Origin: Lasioglossum baleicum
Lineage: Eukaryota > Arthropoda > Insecta > Hymenoptera > Halictidae
Reading direction: 5' to 3'
Assembly (NCBI RefSeq): GCF_051020765.1
Contig: NC_134934.1
Span: 7,578,001 to 7,642,000 of the forward strand
DNA length: 64,000 nucleotides
The first letter of the stretch is position 1. Each line of letters begins with the position of its first letter. Positions 1 through 12,419 of this stretch are shown here, in pieces. Under the pieces are notes generated by a model. That model did no database searches, was not told the origin of the DNA, and worked only from the letters and a program-made list of their open reading frames with translations. The translations under genes and the position numbers were made by a program.

Positions 1-2431
1 CGCCTGCCACTTCATGCCGTCGGTTTTTCAGTAGAAAATCCTCTGTCCAGTCTAGTCGGTTTGTTTTACCAGATAACTTAACTCTCGATGAGTTTCTCCC
101 ACTCTCTCCTTCGGCTCTCTGTTGCTCCCGCTCACCTTCTCGCTTCGCTGCGCTTGCCCCTCCGTCCTATCCCGATTCACAGATTCGATTCCTCTCCCGT
201 TCTTCCCCCGATCAGCAACCGCCCCTCCCCAACCCCAACGGACCCAGCTCACCCTCTCCTTTTTCGATCCAAGTGCGAGCGAGTTCGCTTCCTCTATCTA
301 TCTGCCTCTCCAGTTTTCGAACCTGCTATCTACTTGTACTCTCCCTCTCCCCCTCCCACGCCTTCTCATTGTCAACACGAGTACTCGTCCATTGTCATCT
401 GTCTCGTTCCTTCGCGAGGCGTTCCAGTATTCGCGTACTCCTCGCATCGAGTGCTACCAACGAGCCGCTTTCTTTTTCCGGACGATCGCTTCCGTTCGAG
501 CGGACCGTAGCTCGTGCACGCGCTTCCGAGCGATTTCGATCGACACCGATCCATCGATCGCACGCCCGTCCAAAGGACACACGCTGGTCGTCTGTCTTCT
601 TGTTTCAATGGGTTTTGAGCTCCAACTTGCTCCAACTCGCGAATGCGATCGAACACGGACAACCTGCCGTTTGTCCCGATCGAGAAACAAACGAGACGAC
701 CAGTACCTGTTTTATGCGATCGAAAATCGGATCCGGTATAACCGCTCCCTAAAATGCAATTCCAGCTGAGCCGAAGCATCTGTAAACGCGTTTACTTCCC
801 GCCGAAGAAATTCGGTATAATTTATTTTTCAGGCATTGTCGATTGGTTCATTATAAATTTACAAATAGTTAACAGCCGAATTGCTTGTATTATAAATTCC
901 TCTTGGCTAGACGTGTCGACGCTTCAGCAGCTTACCGGAAACCTATTGGGAGGCGTTTCAATGACTCTGCGATATCTATGAGAAACTCGATAATTTTCTG
1001 TCAAATAATAGTGTCGAGAGAAGATATTTCCATATGTTACCGGATACTTACAACTCGTTGGATCACAAAGGAAATCGTACTGCTAAAGTAGCCTTTTCCC
1101 TTATTGCTTGCTATAATTGTTTGTTAAGAAATAAATACATATTTTTCATATATCCGTGTACACGTACAATTACATCTGAAATGACTGCGCGTCTCTCGGT
1201 TCAGCTCACTGCTTTCCCGTCCAAAAATATTCTACGTGTACTTATCACTTTCGAAAATATCAGGGCAAAGAGGCAGCGAACGAAACAAGATAACGGCCGA
1301 AGGAACGCGAGCATATTGCATCCGCGTCGTCTTAATCCCACTTAATACCCTACGAGGTGTACAGATATTTACACAGGGACGTACTGTACATATACACACA
1401 CACAATGCGACAGAAAAAGAACGTGAAAACATCGATCGCCGAATTTCTTTCGCTACCGATTCGACACTCGACCTTCGTAGTCTCTGAATCGTTGATACGA
1501 TTTGGAACCCGTGGAACATTCTATCGAGGACACGAGAACACAAACAATCATCGTCTAGTTAAATAAATTACTGAATGTGATGGAACTACGTACGATAGTC
1601 GATCGCCTGGAGCTGCTTCGTTCATCGTCGCGATGTGTTGCGTGTCGTCTGAGTTCCTCTTCAATTCGACAAACAATCCAACCGTGTCTAAGAAAACAAT
1701 AAACGTGCCGAGCAGTTTGCACGGTCTCGCGCGCGTCGGATTCCGACTCGATCAACGTGTTTTTCTATCAGCGAGAGATGTCATTAGCGACAAACTAAAC
1801 ACTCTCTCGGTATCTGTTACCGCGAAATCGTAGCAAGTTTACCAATACCGGAGCGAAACTGACGGATGCGCCGTCTTTGATCTCGGGATCGTTCCTGGAG
1901 CCAACAAAGCAGACGGTGTAATTTTTAGTACACTTGCGACGAACACGCGCGACCGTTGGTATTTAGGTTTCTTGTATATTTCCTTTCTATCAATATTGTC
2001 ATCGTGTCGAACGCGCGTTCATCGCAGAAATGAGTATTTGTGAAAACCAGTTAGAAACGTTACGTGTTTATTTCTTACAACTATGCAGTAGACGATACAA
2101 AATCACAATCGCGCTCTCCTTACGAACGCAGATCCCCGTGTCCACGACCAATTACGATACCGCGATCGATGCTATTCATTTTATTTTCGATATTCATTCT
2201 CGTCCGTATCCTTCGATCCTTTAACGGATTTTAGATACGGTGTCGCGACTACATTACGATCGATCGCAGACTACGATGGAATTGGACACCGATCGATCAA
2301 CATTGGGAACCAAATTGGTCGCAGACACCATACGCTTCCCAATGCCGACGAACTTTTGTAACAATGTTAAATTACCTTATTACCGTATCGGCAATATTAT
2401 TTTCGCGAGTGCCGTGCGCCTAACGTCGCCC
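1..2431. other. Left-edge region downstream of UGGT, no supported gene
   Basis: Bases 1-770 are C/T-rich and relatively GC-rich, with several overlapping open frames of Ser/Pro/Arg/Leu-rich composition and no recognisable domain. This looks like 5' UTR or promoter sequence of a gene outside the window, which is inference. From about 770 the sequence becomes AT-rich. UGGT transcription on the minus strand runs into this region; a tttatt at 2180-2185 reads AATAAA on the minus strand and is a candidate poly(A) signal for UGGT. I see no other gene here. Confidence 0.4.
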
Positions 2432-5400
2432 TCATAGCTCTTCGTGTTTTGAGTTTTCCGCAGATTCTTCTTCGAAAATTTCTAAAACGAACGAAATCAT
2501 GATTTTTTAGCCAATCAATAATATACAGTCAACACTCCTATAACACGATTAATTCGTACCGCGTTATAAGATACTTAGAGAATTGATACAAATCAGATCA
2601 AACTAAATTAAATTTGGTACAAATCGTTATAGCAGGGTTTACTGTATCGAAAACACCACGATCGCGCGTATATGTACCGTGCTCCTCTTTCTCCGTTTGT
2701 CTATTTTGGTTCTCCACTTGCTGTTGCAAGGCCTTTATCTCTTCGTCGTATCCCACCCATTCCGGTAAAATGCGTATAGCGGCTTGCAGCTTGGCTTCCT
2801 TTGTCATCGGATTGTTACACTGCCATTTTAAAATATTGCGAATCAGCATTATACAACGCTAAACGTATCTGCGTTTTACCTTCCGTCAATGCGGAAGGAA
2901 ATTCGCTATTCTTACGACTCGATATAAAATGTTTGCATTTACCAAATCGATAGTTTTCGCGTATTTCTTGGATGCGTCGTTGCACCAAGTTTCGCACCAC
3001 AGCCACTCTTGCGGCAACGTTTTTATGGTCACTTGATGAATCATGTTGTTGGGAAGATCCTGGAACGGGCGTCTAGTTAAACGATCCGTTAAACGAGACA
3101 AGGACATCATTACAGTTATCGTAAAATACAAACTTGATCTAGATTGGCCAAGCTATTAGGATCTTGACTCAGAGCTTGGTACTGTCCCCTCAATCTGTCA
3201 CCGGCAGCGATACGTCGGAACCGTTTCAAGTGCACCACGTACAACGCGCTGATGTGATAAGCGCGACCTTGCAAATGGTTCCGCCAATAGCCTTGCTTCC
3301 AGAATCTGAATCCGTCCATTTCCGTCCTACTGTCGCAGAATGGAGTGTACGCGTACGGTGCCCCTCCCAGATCCATCGTTGCCAATTCTTTCAAATCCGC
3401 TCTCACAACCTAATCAATTGGAAAATGAGGAATGTTGTTGTGCACTGATTGCTCTAACAGTGTTATCAAGCTTCTTTTTATACCTGATCGGCGTCCACGA
3501 ATATAATCTTCTTCACGCTTAACGGAAAGAGTACGTCCAGGAATAGGATCTTGTAACCCCATATCGTCCTCTGCTTCTCGGTCTGCTGATGAAGCCAACG
3601 GGGCCACTTATACTGTACCAGCTCGTACTCGAAACCATACTCTTTGGCCATGTGCGGCAAGAAGTCCTAAAACCAGTACATACGTTGCAACAGCTTCTCA
3701 GTCACGCGTACACGGGTCCATAGAATTTATTTTCTTACTTTTAGCGTTGGCGAAAGATAATTCTTTAGAAACCAGAATTTTACGGGGGTCTTGGTATGCT
3801 TTATAACGCTCAACATCATGATCTTCAGAAACCTTTCGTACAAGTGACCAGACGCCAGGGAAAAGATGTTCAACTTCTCATCCTCCTCGTCAGTCTCTTC
3901 GTTTGTCGTGAATGGCCTGATTTGAACAAAATCGATTGAACAAAACGAAGGAAATGACATTCCGTAAGCGAAAGTTAAACGTTGTCGTTCGAGCGTGTGC
4001 TAGACAACATTTAAGAGTACGAGAGTACGCGGTGCGACGCAATTTATTTAAACGTGAGAAGCTTACCAAAATTTGGAAAAGCTAAAAAACAGAGAACAAG
4101 TAAAAGTTAAAGTTCGAGGGCAACTGAATCGTTCAAGCAATTTAAGACTACGGTGATCGACAAAGTCTACGCGAGATCGCACGAAATAGATCGGATAGGG
4201 CCTGAGTATCGCGTACCTCGAAATGGAATTCCAAAATCCGGAATTTTTATCGTCCTCCGACAACAAATCCATTCCAACCTTGTCCGGTTTTTTGGACACT
4301 TTAACCTTTAACCCGTGACTTCTCAACGAGCTTATAACGACTTTGACGTCGTTGCCGTTTTGTATAACATCTTGGCCACCGACGCTAGTGAAATCGTATA
4401 TTTCAGCTGACCGGCCTTGCCGAAGCCGCAATAGCCATTCGCCAGGATTGGCTTTCAGTTGAAAGTATCCCAAGTTCGCCATAACTATAGTGTCTACCAG
4501 TAATGGTTGCCTCTCCGTACCCAAAGTGAATTGCAATCCTCGAGGAGGATTTCCCATCACCGCTTCGAAACAGTGACCTTCCAGCAGTAGATGCTCTAAT
4601 TCCAACTCGCTACAACAATTCGATATGAAATTACGTTTGGAACATAAGCACAGGATTCACGCAACAGCCCGATATATGGGATGTTTACCTGTGTACTCCC
4701 ATCGCAACGTTGTCCAATTTAATATTGTCCAAGTCGTAAACGCTTCTGACTACTTCTACCAACCAGTTCTCGGGTGAGTGAATATTCTGGGTCAACAAAG
4801 AGGAGGTGGGCAACTTTGTAAACTTTGCCATTGCTCCGTTGATGCGACCATCGGCGTGAAATTGTAAATGTGGCTCGAATACGAACCGATAGAAACTAAA
4901 ATAATAAAGATGCCAAGTCAAGTCAACATCCGGACATTGAGTTGTGCTGGAAGAAAGTGCATTCCATACTGGAGTACACTTCAGAGTAGGTCTGTTACTT
5001 TTCCGAAGCTTCGACTCTTCGAAGATTCGAAGGGAACTTCGAAGTGTACGGAGTTTTGAAGTATTGAAGCTTTGAAGCCTTCGAAGTTTCCGAAATTTCG
5101 AAGTCTTCGAAGTGCACGAAGTCTTCGAATCGTATGAAGTTGTAACTTACAAGTTTCGTGTTATGTCATGATTTTTGACAAATAAAAATATGAATAAAAA
5201 ATTTGACAGAATTTTCATATTCTATGAAAAATAAAAAAGCTTCAATTCGAAGCATCGAAACTTCGATTCTCATCATCTTCGAAGCTTCAAAATCTTCGAC
5301 CTTTGAAGGAAAGTAACAGCCCTATTTCAGAGCAGTTGAACGTCTATTGCTCAACAGATTTCTTACCTTTTCAACGGCATGTCGCTGTTCTTATCTAAAC

Positions 5401-8400
5401 AGTTCAGGAAAACTTTGATGTTGCAGTTGAGAGACTGCTGTAATGTCTTCAAAATGGGACCCAACTTTTGAGCGCCGCGGGACACAGGATCCACGATGGC
5501 GACCAAAGTGAATGCCACTTGGTCCTGATTCGCTGCTGGAATCTTGATGGAGCTGAATATCGTAACTTGTTAGTGTCGTAATTATTCTTCTGTCGGTACG
5601 ATCTGAGCTAGGCGTAGCAGAACTCACCTGTGATCGTCACTGTGGAAGGGTACATCGAATCTACTTCGTGTCTGAGGGTGCGACACCAACAACGATGTGA
5701 TTTTCATAATCATGTCGTCCGTGACTTCGTTCTTTTCTGCGGCGAAGAAAGCGCGAACATTAATTTTCGAGAGCATACGTATTCGCTAATCAGCTCAATT
5801 ATCACATACCATATTCGTCGTCTTCGAGCAACTGTTCTTTGATCAATTTTTTAAACAGTTTCTCGCCGTAACTGGAGTGACTGAATCTTTCCAACAAAGA
5901 GAAATCTTCGTTCGTGAATTCCTCGTTGTGATCGAACGGTCCGACCAATCTTCCATTGCATACAATTCCTCGGACGCCTTCGTCCATGTTCAATACAGCT
6001 TTAACGTATTGTCGATGGATAGCGGGCTCGTCGGCTTGCATCTTCAACTGTTCCTTCACAGCTTCCTCCTAGTTTTCATTTAACGTATTTTGTAGTAGTT
6101 TAACATTAATGTACGGACACATTTATTATCCCTGTTCTCACCTCTATTTGGAAATCTCCTTTAGCAATATCGCTAGCCACATTTTCCTGAATCACGCGAC
6201 GAATGAAATTCTTGGCCTTCTCTACAGGCAAACTGTTCAAAGCAGCCAACACTACTTGATTGATATCGGTCGTGATGCTCTGATAGTTGTTGTTTTCATC
6301 GGTGGTAGGGTTCACGATTACGGTAACTCTTACGTCGACGTTGGATTCCTGATGAATTACAGCGAGCAATTAATTAATTAAAGCTTTACTTCTACGTGAC
6401 TACACGTAATTCGTGCTGTGCAAAATCCTAATCGACTAATTGAACGTCCCCACACGATACAATCGTGCCGCTGGGGTTGTATCAATTAAATTATACTAAT
6501 TACGAGGCCCACTATCAACCTCAGCGATTCATTTTACATCAGGTTCGTTCCGCGTACCTTTAACTATCAAATTGCAACTATATTCCTAGGGGGTAACAAC
6601 CCTTCGCCGGCCACTTGTGCTGCTCGCGGCCCTGGCTCGTAACAACTACATGCGAATCTTTATGCAAAGACGTATAACTTACTATGTAGTCCAAAGCCTC
6701 GCGTAACAATACTCGGCCTGCCGGAGTTTTTAAGTCTGCTACCACCCAGAAGCTATACAAATGGTGTATGCTAGTACGGCGTGGCACGTAAACATAATGT
6801 AGTCTACTCATCAACCATGTTGAAAAGTCCTCGGGACTCCACTTGGCGTGGTCTTCATCGCTGGGTGTAGTTCCGATCAAGTTCAACCACGTATGCTTCT
6901 CTGCTTTCAAAATTCGCTCGTTTAGGCTACAAAATTGTTAAAGATAAGTTATTATCGGACGAATTACGGATGCCAGACAAAGAGATCGTACCGTGGCATA
7001 ACATTCGGTTGGTTCATAATGTAATCAACGACATCGTCTCCTTCGGTTATTTCGCCCCGATACACTGCTTTCTGTAACGCCGGTGTTTGCGACATGATGG
7101 TAGAGAGAACGGCTTCTTTGAACGAATCGGCGTTTAGTTGCTCCGCGGACAAAGGCACGCCGTTCATTAAAGCTTGCGGGAATGTGTTGAAGCCGGATCG
7201 CTTCACAAAATCACTGGCCAAATGACGCCCTACGTCGTACTCGGATTCCTCACCCAGAATATAGTTAATATTAGCCGACGAATCCTGCGCTTTTATGGCT
7301 TTCTTTACGTCGTCCAGGTCTGCTCCGTTTGGTCCCATGTGATTTCCCATCTAGAACGAAACGTTACGCGATGGTACCCGTTTCTAACAAACTCGAAGAT
7401 TGAAGCACAAAAAAAGAACACTTACATGTACCAGGAATTGTAGAGCCTGTACCGATCCTTTGACCTCAGCAAAATAATGGTACGCATTGTTCACCGCGAC
7501 ACTAGCATCCGTTAAACCATTCACCGAAGTGTCGTAATTTGTTACAAATACAAAGCCCACTCGCAATGGAGCAGCGTGCATGAACAAAGACTGTGCGAGA
7601 GATATTAAAGGAGCAGACTCCGCGCTCAACGGATCAACGATCAAGACCTGTAGAACAATTACGTGAAATTCCGTGCGATAATACATAGAATTTTTTCCAA
7701 GTATGTACAAACCAAATTGTATAAATTCCTTCGAATGTTCCGGAGCATCCCCGGGAAAGTTGGTCTCAGTAATTCTGTTAACGATGCCGACCACCTCGCG
7801 TACGTCAAATCTTGTTCGACATCGTTTACCCAAATTATAGCTGTATCTCTTATATCCATCGCGAACTCTTGCTCATCCATATTCGTAGACAAATCTAGCG
7901 ACAGTAATTTGCTCATCTTCGTATTGCTGAATCCTATCAATGAATCATTCGAAAGGTTTAGTAATTATGTAATGCGACGACGCGTTATGTCCCGATAAAG
8001 AATCCATCGTACCGATTTTACGAAGAGACTCCATTAATCTGAGCTCGCTCCTCAGCGATTCCAGAAGACTGAGAACGTCGACGGCGTCTAAATCGAAGAA
8101 CAATCCATTCACGAAAAGAGCAGTATCCGTGGGTTGAATGTTCAAATTCGAAGAAAAAATTGCTTGATTCACTTTCATCTCCTTTTTCATTTCGTTGTTC
8201 ACTTTCGTTCTAATCAAGGATTTTGCCTATTGGCGGAAGAAGAACAAATATCAGTGTTCACTTGTTCAAACAGAACGAAACCTAGCTTGTCAAGTTTGTA
8301 GAGATATATTTACTTGCATGGGAAAATTTTGGGAAATATCTGTCAGAACGTTAATAGATTCGCTCATAGGGGAGTTCATTATCCTTTCAGCTGCCTGGTG

Positions 8401-9968
8401 ACTTAGTTCCTGAAATTGCCATACTTTCAAAGCACCGATCTCGTGACTAGTTTCCAATAAATGAGTTTGCAATTTATCCAATTCTGCTTGCTTATCAGGG
8501 TACAAATTCCTAGAAAGATTATAACTATACATGTTCTACCGAATAAAATTTAAACTGGCGTTCCCAATACAGTGTTTTATCGATAATTGTCCAAAACACG
8601 GGTCCGGCCAGGGATACTATTCTTTGACTTTTGCCGAACGTAGAAAAGGACAACGCCCGAAATTTTCATCGTTCATTACACAAGTAAATATCATCGGAAT
8701 TATATCATATTTGGTATCATTTTCATTAGAAAAATGCCACGAATATGTTGGTGAAAGTCCTCTAGAGCTTCAGGGACCCTGACGAGGTACACCCCGCGGT
8801 AGTGGGGTTAGTTCTGTGACAATTACGGGCCAGACACTTGGGACATTTATCGATAATATTCTGTACATTAATTTTTTCCAGGGAGATGGAATTGTTATTA
8901 GAATTTGTAAATGATATAGATCAAATACGTAACCACCTTACTTTAGAGTCACAAAATTGATTCCATCTATTTCTTCTGTACTGTCGCCAGAAGTTTCGGA
9001 ATCTTTGTCAGCATTATCTTTAATGTCCGAATCATCCGTAGCTTTATATTCTGTAGACTTCATTTGCAACTCCACACCATATCCCGATAAACGTACATTC
9101 TCATTTGCTCTATCCTATGAAAATTATACAAAAAAGAACATCTAAATGATACAAATATATTAAATCGATTACTATTATCTATCGATAATACCTTTAAATA
9201 ATGCCGTAAAATGTAATTGAACCCTTTGGTATCTGCAAGGTGTTTCAACTTTTCATGAAAACTAGCAAAATTTGGAGATCCAACTTGCCCGTACAATATA
9301 ACAACTTTCTCAGACTGTTGAGACATACGATAGCTATGATCTACACTGTAAGTATCAGGATTCACCCATGTCTCCTACAAAACATGTGGCTCGTTAGATA
9401 TGTATATATACGTATATATACATATTTTTATTGAATACCAATTTATTTCTTACCTGGTTAAGTAATTCATCTAATTCTTCTATGGAACACGTGAATCTTC
9501 CACCAATGTCCACTACATTATAACAGTCAAACTTGGAAATATTTTTATTTTGGGCCATTTGAGTAAACATTTCGACTCGTGCAGAATAAATACGTAAAGA
9601 TAATCCTAGCTTAAGTAGTGCTACCTCTGACAATGATAAAAACTTTTCAGCAAATTCAATAATGTTATTATAATTATCTCTTTCCGCAACTGCAACAGAA
9701 AATTGAAAAATGTAACAACTTAAAGAACAATTATAATAGAAGACAGATCGAAATTACCATTCCTAAAATCATTGGTGGCGAACGTATCTACCAATTTCCA
9801 AAAATAATTTGGATTTTCATCGCTCAGATACTCGGCAGCTTCGAGCATCAATGGTGTTTCCTTCCACTTTGCATCTATTAAAGTGGTCACATATTTATTG
9901 ACCTTTTTATCTGCTTCGAGATGCGTTGTACACAAAACCAGCAGATAAATAATTATATTTGACCACAT
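2432..9968 (-). CDS. Uggt: UDP-glucose:glycoprotein glucosyltransferase (complete, 22 exons)
   Basis: ER-lumen folding sensor that re-glucosylates misfolded N-glycoproteins so they rebind calnexin/calreticulin. Exons in transcript order: 9968-9758, 9689-9454, 9374-9192, 9114-8942, 8509-8314, 8226-8013, 7933-7713, 7647-7426, 7350-6992, 6926-6683, 6348-6142, 6068-5810, 5736-5628, 5552-5367, 4895-4689, 4609-4217, 3916-3739, 3666-3484, 3409-3134, 3059-2943, 2819-2678, 2481-2432. They join in frame to about 1521 aa, close to the family norm of about 1550. Residues 1-20 are a hydrophobic signal peptide. The thioredoxin-like sensor region follows (SGYGVELQMKS, FNTFPQALMNG, MNQPNVMPR), then the GT24 catalytic domain (LNIFSLASGHLYERF, YKWPRWLHQQTEKQR, the metal-binding DxD in FVDADQ, GAPYAYTPFCDSR, LDQDLPNNMIHQV, WLWCETWC). 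The last 50-nt exon ends in HEEL, an ER-retrieval signal. Introns hold a hAT-like element (4987-5324) and a small element (2523-2647). Identity is very secure; individual splice sites are by eye. Confidence 0.97.
2523..2647. mobile_element. Small MITE in the last UGGT intron
   Basis: Imperfect terminal inverted repeats: the left end reads ACAGTCAACACTCCTATAAC, and the right end, reverse-complemented, reads TACAGTAAACCCTGCTATAAC. The interior is AT-rich and non-coding. TA-flanked ends suggest a Tc1/mariner-type non-autonomous element. It lies between the penultimate exon and the HEEL-encoding exon of UGGT. Confidence 0.6.
4987..5324. mobile_element. hAT-like non-autonomous element with CTTCGAAG subterminal repeats
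   Basis: A 338-bp insertion in a UGGT intron. Left end TAGGTCTGTTACTTTTCC; right end, reverse-complemented, TAGGGCTGTTACTTTCC. It is flanked by an 8-bp near-perfect duplication, cttcagag (4979-4986) and tttcagag (5325-5332). The interior, especially 5000-5135 and 5240-5310, is crowded with variants of CTTCGAAG on both strands. 8-bp duplications with subterminal repeats are typical of hAT elements (established). The superfamily assignment is inference because no transposase is present. Confidence 0.75.
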
Positions 9969-12419
9969 CTGTAAACAGTATAAATATTGTTAATAACAAT
10001 GCCACGTATGCCAGGAAAAAACATAAACGAGAGAATCCGACCGATAAAACCGTAACTATCGTAATCAATTTTACGTAAATAGAAGTATCTTTATCTTTAT
10101 ACTTCGAAGGATTTAATTGAATAGAGAGATTTTTCAACGATGCAATAAATTACCGAAAAAGTGATGGTATATTGGTTACGCGTCCAACCGAACAAACGAC
10201 ACGTCAAACGCGTCTGTAGCATAATATCAATTTATGGTAAGGTTAATATCGTTCTTTTTCATATCTAACTGTTAGAATAATTCAGAAACTGGTCGAATCG
10301 TTTGTTAGAGTAACAAATGGAGCGAAGTAACTTCATAATCAACGAAAACGACTGGAAATGGTACTAATGTTGCACAGTTCGAAATGTTAATAATAATATC
10401 AATACGTGAAGAAATGTTACTTTAATAATCTTACGTACCTTTAAATTTGCAATAAAAATTATATTAACGAAAGAGAATCAAATAACATCGGTAGCCAATC
10501 CATGCATTGCACGTGCCGGTAAATACAGCACTGCTGGTAAAGGAACTCGTCGAGTTTACACCGTTTACACTTACACTGGTTTACACGCTCACGTACACGT
10601 ATATATAAACACATACGCAAAATTATCATACGTGTAGCGGCACGTCCATACAATTCATATCTGTAATTCGTAAACTGATCGCTATCAGTTGATGACCAAC
10701 TTTATTTACATTTACAAATGAGTATACGTATAATCTCAAAATACGATATGTTTCAAACAACGTACATATATATATTTATATACTTACATGCGTATATGTA
10801 TATGTATACATACACCAACGCGTTTTTGGACGAAACCGTAAAATTTCCTAGATCTTTTACGAGAATGCGCTAGCAGGAGGTCGTCCAAATTTGGATTTTT
10901 GGTTGTCTGGGTACATGTTATACATTCATATTTCAAAATCGAATAAAAACAAAATTTTGCGAAATTATGCGGGGTGACCAAGGTACCCCATTTTAGCCGA
11001 ACTTATACTTTACCGATGTTAAAAATCGTCGCGCATGCGCGAGGAAGCCGTGCAATATCCCAGCTACGCCACTGGTGTGCTCAACATCGCAAGCTCGACT
11101 GAATACGTCCTCGCCTACGATTGGTCGATACGTTGAACGAAGGGGTTCCTGTGCATTTCCTTCCTGCACTGAAATATGAAAATAGCGTACACCGTTCCAT
11201 TTCGGATAAGACGGTGGTACCGGTTAATCAACATTTCGAAAATCAGCTTCCCAATAGCAATAACAATTTCAATCAGTAACGAAGAAGTTATCCCAAGCAA
11301 TAGAGTTTATATACAATGCGCACGTTCTCGTGGCATTGTTATTTTAAAAAAAATGATTAAAAACATTAATATCAATGAATATTTAAACATTTACAAGATG
11401 ATTGTACATTGAATAACACTTCATAGTTGAATTTTTAATAAATATATGTATATACTATGTGAATCCAGTCCATGAATAAGTTGAAAGCTTTCGGAAAGTT
11501 TCAGGAACAATTATCTAATTTCGGAGAAGCATGTAAAACGTAAAATTGCATTGTCTTGTGGAAAGACAGGTACTTGTGTGCTTTCCCCGACATGCATCGT
11601 TGCGTAAATGTCAATATCGAGTATGGTTTTATTAACTTTCTAAACGCGCAGTCTATTCCTAAATCTGTCGTTAATGCAGATTGTCATTTCGAGTGCGCTA
11701 CCATGAATCTTTTCTCGATATTAAAGTATTTAACGCTCAAGTTATTGATGATGGACAATTATGCAGGTATTCGTGAAACAATTTCAATTTTGGTTTGAAA
11801 ATATAATGTACAGTTATATAATATATATCCCTTTAAATTAAATAGAATGACTTTTTTGTAAGTAGACCAAACGACGTCAATTTTATTGCTAATCTAAAAT
11901 AGATTAGTTTACTAGACGATATATGTAATGAAAATTTGTATTCGCCATTTTTAATCGTTTGTAATTCATAAACCATTTGATCAATTTCGATGAAATTTTC
12001 AGCATATGCGCATAACTTATCAGAATCTATACAAAACAGATTTTTTAATTCTCGTTACAAGCCCAAATAAAGAAATTGTACAAAGCAACTGTTTCAACTT
12101 TTTTCTTATTCAGACTAAACGCACCATTTACAAAATTTTCATTACATACCGCCTAAATAGTAAATTAACCCGTCCAGCTTGACAGAAAAACTGAGGTCGT
12201 TTGGTTGATTTGTAAAGAAGAGCGTGTGCCATTATGAGACTAGCTGTATGTAATCTTGTAAAGCATGCGCAAGACTTCCGTCTATTCCGCGTTTCATCAC
12301 TTTGGGGATTTTAAGAGGTAGCATAGAGAATCATCCGCCATTCTAATATTCCGAATTTTTGTGAAAGCTGGGTACATTTTGCCTGTTTCTGCACAGTCCG
12401 TCCAAAAACACAAGAGACA
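9969..12419. promoter_or_regulatory. Divergent intergenic region between UGGT and APT
   Basis: AT-rich, about 2.4 kb between the two start codons. It should contain the 5' ends of both transcripts. A perfect 12-nt palindrome CGCGCATGCGCG at 11030-11041 resembles an NRF1-type site, and a related GCATGCGCA lies near 12263-12271, about 150 bp upstream of the APT start. Open frames at 11176-11412 and 11556-11798 have no recognisable features. No RNA gene or transposon was identified. Confidence 0.45.
11030..11041. promoter_or_regulatory. NRF1-like palindromic site
   Basis: CGCGCATGCGCG is a perfect palindrome matching the core of NRF1/Ewg-type promoter sites (TGCGCATGCGCA-like). It stands out in AT-rich DNA between two divergent genes. 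The regulatory role is inference. Confidence 0.4.

Noticed and set aside
88..769. Overlapping long + strand open frames (140-215 aa) near the left edge
   Set aside because: They overlap in all three frames in C/T-rich DNA, are Ser/Pro/Arg/Leu-rich and have no domain. This is composition, not coding.
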